In this document: positions 55,330-64,000 of the stretch, piece by piece
How positions within the stretch are numbered: position 1 is the stretch's first letter
How the letters are laid out: each line of letters opens with the position of its first letter
Source: Podospora bellae-mahoneyi
Lineage: Eukaryota > Ascomycota > Sordariomycetes > Sordariales > Podosporaceae
NCBI RefSeq assembly: GCF_035222275.1
Contig: NC_085884.1
Location: 4,216,001 to 4,280,000, forward strand
DNA length: 64,000 nt
Direction: 5' to 3'
The notes under the pieces: generated by a model
Told to the model about the DNA's origin: nothing
Seen by the model: the letters and a program-made list of their open reading frames with translations, nothing else
Database searches by the model: none
Position numbers and translations under genes: made by a program

Positions 55330-57498
55330 TTTAAATTTAAAAATATTTAACGAAGTTTTTTTTAAATTTAAATTTATTTTTATTTATTTAAGTTTTAATC
55401 AATTTAAATATTATAAATAAAGGTTTTTTAATTTATTTAAATAATCAAAATATATTTATAGTTTTTATAAATTACTTATAATTAAATATTTTAATTAATT
55501 TCTATTAAACCGTAAATTTAATATTTTTTTTATATTATATTTTTCTTTTTCGTTTTTCGCTATTACTTATATATTTACTTTATTTATTAATAGTACGGGC
55601 TTTAAAAGTAAAATATAAATAATATATAATCGTAAATATATTATATTAAATAATTTTAATTTAAATACCGTTTTTAATATTTTCCTTTTAACTTTAAACG
55701 GACTTACTTTTTTATAATTTAGCTTCTTACTAAGCTTTTTAATATATAAATTATATATAAAGAAGAATATTATATTTCTCCCCTTAAAGTAAGGACCTTT
55801 AAGCCTTTTAATATTATAGTATTTTTATATCCTTTCTTTTATAAACTTTAGTTTTTACTTAAATTTACCGTAAAATATATATATTTTATTTACTTTAACC
55901 TTAACTATATTTACTTTAATCGTAAGTCCTTACCGTAAATTTATTTCGTAATTAAAGTTCGCGAAAAAAAATATAACGATCGTAATTTCCGTTAATAATA
56001 TATTATATATTAATTATATTATAAATAATACTTTAATTTAATTATTTTATTCGAAATTAATATAATTATAGAAATATTATTTTATAATTTAATTAAATTA
56101 CTTTATTTAATTATTTATTTAAAGGTAATAAGCCGAAAATACTTTATTTATTATATTTAACTTTATTATTAATATTCTTTAAAATTTCGATATAAATTTA
56201 ATATTACGATTCGTAATAAATTCCTTTAATTATATATATATTATTATAATATACTATAATATTATATCTATTAATTATTCTATTAATTAAATTTCTTTAT
56301 ATAATAGAAAATATATTTATTTAATAAGCTTATTAATTACCGTTAATATACTATTATACTTAATACCGATTATTATATTTTTAAACTTTAATAATTTAAT
56401 AATATAGTTTATTAAAATTAAACTCTATAATTACTCCGTTACCGGTAATAACTTTAAAAATCCGTAAGGTTTATACTTTATAACCCTCGTTCTTTCGTAT
56501 ATATAGTATAATTAAATAATTTTTTTAATATTATTTTTAATTTTTAATTAATTAAAATATTATTTAATCTTTTTCATAATTTTTACGAAACTTATATATT
56601 TTCCAAACTTTAATTTATAAATATTTATTATTAATACCGTTCTATTATTTATATTATATAATACTTTATTTACGGTTATAATAAATACTTAAAAGTATTA
56701 TTAAGCGCTTCCTTAAATAATAATAATAATTCTTTAAATATATCCTTATAATAATCGGTACGCCGGTTAAATACATTTACTTTAATATTCTCCGCACCTT
56801 TTTTATAATTAATTTAAAAATTAAATTCCTAAAAAAATTTTAATTATTATATTTACCGCGCGTTAAAGACCTTTATAATAATAAAGTATTATAGATTCTT
56901 ATAATCCGTATAAACCTATATTTTATTTTTAATACTTTTAAAGTATAACCTTTATTCCTTAAACGTTTCGATAATAGCGAATAACCTTTTATTATAAATT
57001 AAGTAATTTTAATATTTTTTTAAACTTTTTTAAAAAGAAAGTTACCGGGTATAATTTATTATTATTATTTTTCTATCCTAATTACTTACCGATCGTATAG
57101 TTTAATATATCCGCCTCGATTTTAAATAATCGATTGAAGTTTAGTAATTTAAATATTAAGTCTTTTAAAATAACTTTTTTTAACTTTTAAAAAGTTTACT
57201 TTTCTTCCTACCCCTATTAAAACTCTAAATTTTTCTTAATTAAATAATTAAAAAGCTATATAATCTTTACGTACTTTCCGAATAAATATTCTATAAAAAT
57301 TTATAAACCTTAAAAATTCTTTAATATATATTAATAACTATAGCGTAAATTAACTTTTAACTATTATAATTCTTTTAAGTTTTATATAAATTTTATTTAA
57401 TAATATCAAATATTTTAAATATACTATTTTCTATATATAAAACTCGCTCTTTTCTTTATTAATTAAGAGTTTAATTTCGTATAATACGTTGAGTATTA

Positions 57499-58826
57499 GT
57501 TTGGGGTACGGCTATAGGCCTATAAGTATAAGTAAGGAAGTAGGGCTTTCTGAGGATTCGGGGGTTTAGGGGTTATATATATAAACGGTTTGCTTCGGAC
57601 ATTCTATTTTAAATAGGGTATCGACTTTTATTTCTTTATATTTTTACGCTTTATATACGTGCGGGCAATTTTAGCCCTTTAATTAAGCTAAATCGGTATT
57701 TACTATATAATCTACGAGCCTATAAAGTCTTTTATTTATTTTACGTAAAATGCGGCTTACGAGTAAATTACTATTACGTAAGTATATTTATTTAAAACCT
57801 TATTAAAGATATATTTATAGTATTATAATTATTTTATATATCTTTTTACTATTTTACTATATAACTATATAAAGAAAGTCCTAGTTATAAAAGGTTAATA
57901 TAAATCCTATCTCTTTTCTTTATAAATATACCGACTTTATACGTCGCTTTATATATTTCTTATAACCTCGCATTAGTATAGGTATATAACTTTAATAAGG
58001 CACTTTAATTTACTTAGCTCCCTTCGTATATATAATTATAATAGTTATATAATTAAAAATACTTTTCTATATCTATATAATTCTTTATCGTTAAATATAT
58101 CGGTATTTTTTTTATTATTAATAAAGTAATTATATATTTAAGCTCGTCTTTAATATATTATATTCTATTAATAATAATATTATAGTTAAAAAAATAAAAA
58201 ATAAGCTTTTTAATTATATTTATATTATATACCGTATTATAGATAATATAGGGAATAAATTTCTTTATCGTTCTTTCCTATTATAATATAAATATTCGCA
58301 TTTTCTATCGTATAAACTTAATAGTTAACCTATTTAGATTCTTATTTAATCGCGCCTTAATTAAACGTATAACTAACTTAATAAAATACTTTATTATTTT
58401 TATATTACGCGGGTCTAATCCTTTAAATCTTACCTCGTACTTAATTTATATTAATACTTTTAATTAAATTTATATATAGATTTCAGTAACGTACGCTTTT
58501 TAAATATTTATTATTAAAATATATTTTTATTTAAAATTAATATTAAGCTTTTTATAAACGGGGTTACTATTAATCCTAAATTTATTTTTAAAAAGCCTAT
58601 CCTATAAAGCGGCCTCGATTAGGTCGTTTAGGTTTATTACCTTCCTCTTTCTTTAATCTTAAGTACCTTAGTCGGAATTTTTTTTTTTAGTTTTTTTATT
58701 AGCTTAGTTATCCTTATTAAATTTACTATACTTTTTACTATTTACGTTTATTTAAATAAATTTAAAAAGTTTAGAAGGTATAAGGTATAATAATATAAAA
58801 GCTTTTTTTAAGTTCTTTAATAATAA
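57499..58826. repeat. RIP-degraded AT-rich sequence, unidentified element
   Basis: Begins with a less AT-rich stretch (GGGGTACGGCTATAGGCC at about 57501), then becomes AT-rich without frames. It is not related by eye to the Gypsy copies. Confidence 0.5.
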
Positions 58827-58935
58827 TGTAAGATGAGAACGGAGGGGGATGGAAGAGAGTAAGAGGAATAAAGTAAAGAAAGGAATAAAGGAAAGAAAGA
58901 ATAAAGAAAAGAAAGATATTAAAAGAAATACTAGT
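58827..58935. repeat. Polypurine tract
   Basis: About 100 bases almost only of A and G on the plus strand (GAGAACGGAGGGGGATGGAAGAG, then repeated GGAATAAAG/GAAAGAAAG words). Confidence 0.7.
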
Positions 58936-59390
58936 TATTTATAAATATGCGGTTTAGGTAGATAAGATAAAGGGGTAGAGATAACTTCCTAAATTCCTCC
59001 GACCCTCCTCCTGTGCCGGTATTACAGGGGTATAGTATACTTATTTAATGGTTTTCCAGGAATTAATATACCTCTCGCTAGCTTGGGTTCGGAACTCCGG
59101 CCAGTATTCCCATGGTATAGGTAGGTAGATACGTAGACGGAAAGTATTTTAATTATATAAACTGTAAAGGCCTTACAGCCGCCCTCGAGAAGACGTATGA
59201 AATATGCGGTCTCTCTGCTTAAGTCTAGCGCTAAGCGTAATTTATTTATACGGTCGTTGAAAGACTCTTCATCCGTCTCCCCCGCTTCCCAGCAGTGTGA
59301 GCTTTGTCTAGTCAGCTTGGTGACGGAAAATCATACTTGCCCTACGACCTTCCGCAGTGCTACCGCTACTTTTTCATAAATAAAGCAGGA
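58936..59390. other. Right border of the AT-rich block
   Basis: GC content recovers from about 58980. No gene recognised. Confidence 0.4.
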
Positions 59391-59399
59391 ATATAGGCT

Positions 59400-59735
59400 C
59401 CCAAAGAAGTATAGAATATTCTCCATTTTGTAGACGAACATCTGCAGGATCGAGCGACCTCCAAACAGCGCTCCAGGTGCATACGTGTTTCCACCTCCGA
59501 GAACTGCTTCAACACCTCGGGGGCAAGGATGTCCGACTTGCAAAGAAGTATAGAAATATACACTCCATTTTTAGACGGGTTTCGTATACTGCATCTAGGA
59601 GCCGTTTCTGGCTCCTTGTCCCTCAACATCTGCAGGGTCGAGCGACCTCCAAACACGGCTCCAGGTGCATACGTGTTTCCACCTCCGAGAACTGCTTCAA
59701 CACCTCAGAAAGGCAAGGATCTCCGGCTTGTAATG
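59400..59735. repeat. Tandem direct duplication, about 140-195 bp units
   Basis: 59402-59541 and 59541-59735 both contain AAAGAAGTATAGAA, CATCTGCAGG, TCGAGCGACCTCCAAACA, GGTGCATACGTGTTTCC and ACCTCCGAGAACTGCTTC in the same order. The second copy has an insertion with the palindrome GGAGCCGTTTCTGGCTCC at 59598. Confidence 0.75.
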
Positions 59736-59935
59736 TTACGCGCCTAAGGCTGCAGCCCATAGAGAAAATTATTTGCGGCAGTTTTGGAACAGACCAGACG
59801 TAACGCGTCTTGACCATACATTCTGCATGATGTTAGAGACATTGGGTTGGGTCAGCAGATGAGATAGGTTTGATGTTTGCGTCATAGAACAAGCTTGTAA
59901 GAGTACCATCAGTAGTGAGTGAGTAAACCATTAGC

Positions 59936-60115
59936 AGGGTGAGCAGACTATGAGCAACCCAGAGCAGCTCTAAGCACGGTGAGCAGACCCTGAGCAATCC
60001 ATGAGCGAGGTGAGCAGACCCTGAGTAGACCCTGAGCGAGGTGAGCAGACCCTGAGCAGACCCTGAACGAAGTGAGCAGACCCTGAGCAGTCCCTGAGCG
60101 AGGTGAGCAGACCGG
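59936..60115. repeat. Minisatellite related to the one at 35.7 kb
   Basis: Units built of GGTGAGCAGACCCTGAGCA and CCCTGAGCGA, about 15-31 bp, roughly eight copies. They share the words GGTGAGCA and CCCTGAGCA with the repeat at 35640-35855. Confidence 0.8.
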
Positions 60116-61187
60116 AGCCGAAGATGAGCCGGTCCTGAGCTCCACTTAATTCAGGACAGATAAAGCGGCGAGAAGTCACGTGGCGAATTGTGTCCAGATT
60201 CCGGTGGTACAACAGCTGTTGCATATCTGGCATAGCTGCCAGGCCCAGCCTCGTTCTTAATAAACCCTGGACAACTTCGTGGCGACTGTCCATGTTCAGT
60301 CGGAGTTGCCGATAGTCGTCGTCCAGGCTGGACTTTGGCTCCACCCAGTCGTTGACATTCTCCCGACAAACGAACATCTTCAAGACCAGGTAGGAGGGGG
60401 CAAGGCGCTAGCTGCCGGAAGAAAATGTCCCCGGAGCACACTGGCTCAACCAGACTGGTGGAACCCTAACCCTGGGCATGGGAAACCATCACCTGAGTTG
60501 ACTTACGGCGCAATCACTCTTTTAAATGGGCAATGCAGGACCCCTCCCACACCCCAATGCTACGGAGCATTTCGTCAGTTGAGCCGCATCCCCACCTCAA
60601 CGGCCCAGTCTGGCGGCCCGCCAATCAAACACGCAAATCTTCTTTCTGTTGGGCTGTTGGGGTACTTACAGTCAATTGATCATGCCTCTGGAATACGACC
60701 GATTTAGCACCAGGGTCGGTACTTGGACGTGATCAGAGTCCACGAGCTGTTTGCTTGACATGGAGAGTCGGTACAGAAACCCTGATAGAGAACGGCCACG
60801 ATGCTCGGTTGTTTGTCTGATAGAGAAAGGCCACGAAGCTCGATTGTTTGCAGCTTTGTCGTGGTTTCAGATGAAACTCTATGGGCATATCGACATATTT
60901 GGCGCAAGCAAGGCAGATCCCGCGGCGTCCCGGTTGATCAACAGCACGGCTGAGAGGGGGCCAGCCCATCACCACACCCGCCAATGAGATTGACGCAAAC
61001 ATGAGCCAACACTCTCCCAAGACTTCTCTATACTTATGGCTCATGCCCTGGAAATACCCCCTGTGCGTTTCAGTTTTTCTTCAGTTCCTCAGTCACGTCG
61101 ACTGACACCTACCCCCAGTTCTAATGCTTCAAATCACTCTTTCCGTACCCAGGTTGCCCGATTATCTCGATTGAATGCGAACACGAA
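60116..61187. other. Gene-poor stretch with a small tandem duplication
   Basis: At 60783-60852 a 36 bp unit (TGATAGAGAACGGCCACGA...) is repeated twice with few changes. A minus-strand frame at 60150-60383 is protein-like (SSLDDDYRQLRLNMDSRHEV) but unassigned. Confidence 0.4.
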
Positions 61188-62771
61188 ATGTCCACTGTCA
61201 CTCGGTCATGGCAGGAGCAAGAACGACTGCGTGTCGAGAAGGAGAAGGAGAATGAACGAAAACGGCTCGAGCAAGAACGAGAAAGATTGAGAATAGAGCA
61301 GGAGAAAGAGGCTGAAAGAAAGCTGGTCGAAAGCGAACGGGCACTAAAGGAGAGTATCAGGTTGGCGTCAGTGCGAGCAGACGCATCAAGAACAAGGACG
61401 ATACCTACTTCAGCGAAGACAACCCAGACCACATCATCAACATCTTTGCAACAGCCACCATCGAGCACTACATACTCCCTCACTCCACGGCCGACTGTTG
61501 ATGCGCCACAAGTCGCCACCAGCATACGACTGTCGGTAATACCTATCGATTCGAATGGCCCCGTCTCATCTACACCAGGCAGTATAGCCTGTGGGCAGAC
61601 TGGCTACTTTGACTGCGCATCTGAATATGGTGGCGGTTGCTGCCCGGTAGGCTTCGCCTGCAGCAAGGGTGATCTTTGCGTGTCGCCCCAGTTGGAAAAG
61701 GAAAAGCCCATGGCACCTTTGCCATGCCCGGGGCACAAGGGATATTTCGCTTGCGAAGAGAAGATTGGCGGTAGGTGGACCTCAGTTTGATAGCGAAACT
61801 CGAGATGAACTTGCAACTGAAATTCAACAGGGGGATGTTGTCCAGCAAACTACGCCTGCATCAAGGATAGTCGAGCCCAGTGTCGCCTATCGCAGTCGAA
61901 TCTGATACTTACCAACGTCGATCGCCTTGCAACACGAATTCCGATACCAACGTCGTCTCCGAGAAGCGAAAGCACGAGCATTACTGGTACTCTAGCACCA
62001 GCCCCTCACTCAGAGCAACAATCCCGCGTTGGAACTCTCGGGGACGCGGCCGGCATTATCGTAGGGGGCATCATGGCTATAGTTGCCTACTTCCTCGGTA
62101 GCTATCTTTTATTCATCTACAGACAGCGTCTTCACGGTTCGCCTCTCAACAAAAGCTTTCGCGTCTTGGAGGTTCGATCTCAATGGAGAGATGCAAGAGC
62201 AAAGGCCAGAAGCGAGCTCCCTTCCCATCATGGAATGTCCGAGTTGGCCGCTTCCAGACCAACATCTTCTTTGCCGCCTCTTCCTTCGCTGCCAGCGGCG
62301 GGACCACCTCTGTCTGTTGCGGTGGAGGTGACGAGGGAGAGGCAGGTGGATATCACACATCCCCTCCCACCACCACCACCCCTGAAACTGAGGCCACCAC
62401 TCTCAACATCGCCGGACACTCTGATGGTCACACTGCCGGTGTCCCCTCCATCGGCCACTGTTCCAACCCTGACGCCGACCGGCATCTCTCCTGTGTCAAC
62501 AAAGACGACGAACATTGTGACACAGCATGCTCCACTATCACCGCCGCCGAGGATCCCACTTCCCCCTACACCTATGCAGAGAAATATGCATAGATTGAGC
62601 GTGCTGGAACACACCAAGATGTCAGGAGCCCTTGGGACAACGGAGGATGGTAAGAAACAAGGGATGGAAGGCACTGATGCCGGAGGAGTGGTGTTGGAGA
62701 TATGTGCAGACGAACAAGAAAAGCAAGAGGATAGCAGCTCCGCAAGGGCAGACAGCAGCACGATTGTCTAG
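61188..62771 (+). CDS. Cys-rich single-pass membrane protein with coiled-coil N-terminus
   Basis: Two exons (61188-61770 and 61831-62771), 507 residues. Residues about 8-60 are a highly charged Glu/Lys/Arg coiled coil (EQERLRVEKEKENERKRLEQ). A Ser/Thr-rich linker follows. Then come two similar Cys modules, CGQTGYFDCASEYGGGCCPV and CPGHKGYFACEEKIGGGCCP; the intron lies inside the second, and splicing restores its GGGCCP. One transmembrane helix (IIVGGIMAIVAYFLGSYLLF) and a long Pro-rich cytoplasmic tail complete it. The Cys modules resemble those of fungal wall-associated surface proteins. No signal peptide is visible at this start. An upstream exon may be missing: the frame stays open upstream and ATGs at 61036/61044 exist in other frames. 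Function unknown. Confidence 0.65.
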
Positions 62772-63528
62772 ATGTAGCTCGATTGACCAAATTTGAACAT
62801 GGCCATGACTGAATGTGGCGGCAAAATGGGGGACCCTCTTGAGGTATTGGAGAAGTGAGGTTATGCAGGTTATGCAGGTTGTGCAGGTTATGCATTGGGT
62901 TATGCACTCCTTTCAAAACTCACCCTTGAAGACGTGATTATGCATGCACAACATTATGCCATTAGGGTGGGCTTCCTATCGGCAGGACAAGGCTCAAGGT
63001 TTAGCCGCAGGGAAACAACATGCTTTCAACATGACTCAGATACGGAACCCAAAATACACACTGCTGGAGAAGTTGATCGACTGCGGGATTTCAAGGTCTA
63101 CCAACACCCACCGACGACCGTGCAGCCATCACCGGAATGTTGGAAGCCTCGGTGCCACGGATGCAGTCTCGTACCTTTGATGCCTCTGGCCGGGTTGTAG
63201 CCAAGTTCTTAGCATTTCAACGATTGATGATGGACAGTATGTGGTTGATGTATCGATTGGGTGGCTGGAAAGGATGTCACACTGCCCACCTGGAGGGAAG
63301 ACGCGATCAGACCTTCTCATGTGCGTAGGGACCTGTGGAAGCCAATGCTACAAACTGATCAGTTTTCACGGACATCAACAACTCCGGTATTCAAATACGT
63401 GGCATACTCATACTGTGGATCGACACCTGGCTTGATCTCGTTGACGCAGAGCTGCTGTTGAGCATCACATTGACTCACCACATCTTCCCCCTTACGAGCC
63501 ATTCAGTCGTTTCCTTGATCCCCCGCAG
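62772..63528. other. Right-end stretch, possible 5' exons
   Basis: A GGTTATGCA tandem repeat (about five units) lies at 62857-62900. Protein-like pieces occur around 62944-63330 in changing frames, for example QYVVDVSIGWLERM. I could not build a gene. Confidence 0.35.
62857..62900. repeat. Short tandem repeat (GGTTATGCA)n
   Basis: About five 10 bp units, just after the membrane protein gene. Confidence 0.75.
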
Positions 63529-63576
63529 GTAAGCTGTTGAGAGACTGACTTCTACGAATGACTTGTGGTCTCACAG

Positions 63577-63792
63577 ATCCGAGAGCAACTCGAACCATTC
63601 ATCAGGAAGGCGAGGGCAAGTGCCAATCATCTGATCGAGATCATTCAACAGCTTCGGAAACAGATTAGGATTTCCAGGGACACTTTGATCATTACCAACA
63701 GGGATGAGCTGTATCTCTCTATTATGGCAATGGAGGAGGCGGGCGATCCATTATTCTGGAGGCTAGATGAAGAGTACAAGGAGGCGCCGTGA
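63577..63792 (+). CDS. 3' exon of an unresolved gene
   Basis: A 48 bp intron (63529-63576, GTAAGC...CACAG) precedes 71 codons that start IREQLEPFIRKARASANHLI and end with LFWRLDEEYKEAP and a stop. The piece is helical and charged. The upstream exon is open only back to about 63445 and earlier exons are unclear. No family recognised. Confidence 0.35.
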   Translation: MREQLEPFIRKARASANHLIEIIQQLRKQIRISRDTLIITNRDELYLSIMAMEEAGDPLFWRLDEEYKEAP

Positions 63793-64000
63793 GTTTGAGA
63801 TGGTTGATAACAAGACAAATCTGTACAATACATACCTGATCAGGAACTTCCTTGTAGTGAGAAACTTGCCTCGTAATACCATCCACGTCTCTCTCACTGT
63901 GTGTCGTATATCCAATCGCTGTTGAGACCCTAGCGTTCTGGTGCTGTCGGAGTGTAAAGTCCCCATGTGAAGATCTTTCTATTATCCTTTGTAGCCCGGT

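Larger units (their letters stand above)
54600..57498 (-). mobile_element. Second, older partial Gypsy copy
   Basis: Collinear with about 47300-50560 of the younger element in the same orientation, but far more AT-rich. Shared landmarks are the antisense-ORF tail at about 54945-55010, both tRNA-like units at 55061 and 55259, and long matching stretches of pol. It ends abruptly at about 57498, inside the RT region, against unrelated sequence. Confidence 0.7.

Overview
The window looks like nuclear DNA of a filamentous ascomycete, most likely a Sordariomycete. Genes are GC-rich and carry short GT-AG introns of about 45-75 bp. There is a large modular polyketide synthase cluster, and a long AT-rich block shows the C-to-T/G-to-A decay of repeat-induced point mutation (RIP). 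All gene models were spliced by eye; exon coordinates are in the entries.

Region 1 (1-25.7 kb) is a secondary-metabolite cluster. In order it holds an aldo-keto reductase cut by the left edge (-), an SDR (+), an O-methyltransferase (+), a secreted bicovalent FAD oxidase (-), a second O-methyltransferase (+), a P450 (-), a DUF1857/AtaL-like protein (+), a three-repeat Myb regulator (+), an A-T-R NRPS-like carboxylate reductase (+), and a non-reducing PKS KS-AT-PT-ACP-ACP-CMeT-TE that lacks a SAT domain (+). The likely logic is that the PKS makes a C-methylated aromatic acid and the A-T-R enzyme reduces it to an aryl aldehyde. The SDR, AKR, P450, FAD oxidase and two methyltransferases would then decorate it. 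A 10-12 bp motif, GGACCCGAGTTG or its complement, recurs in the promoter-bearing intergenic regions of this cluster. I did not see it in full in noncoding DNA to the right, so it is a candidate pathway-specific operator.

Region 2 (25.9-34.1 kb) holds ordinary genes: a Zn2Cys6 transcription factor, a secreted DUF3237 protein, a Nudix/DUF4743 protein with a probable GC-AG intron, and a secreted PL3 pectate lyase.

Region 3 (35-44.6 kb) is gene-poor. It has minisatellites, a field of short palindromes, a kinase-like gene broken by one stop, and a 7-TM rhodopsin-like gene in which only the middle is RIP-mutated.

Region 4 (44.7-59.1 kb) is a RIP-degraded AT-rich block. It is centred on a 7.7 kb Ty3/Gypsy (Tf1/sushi-type) retrotransposon on the minus strand, at 46708-54386. 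The element has an 11-nt self-priming signature, a Gag zinc knuckle whose four ligand positions all now read Tyr, an antisense Cys-rich/coiled-coil ORF, and two tandem tRNA-like sequences exactly 200 bp apart. A more decayed partial copy at about 54.6-57.5 kb keeps the same two tRNA-like sequences.

Region 5 (59.2-64 kb) has further tandem duplications, a second minisatellite related to the one at 35.7 kb, a Cys-rich single-pass membrane protein gene and an incomplete gene at the right edge.
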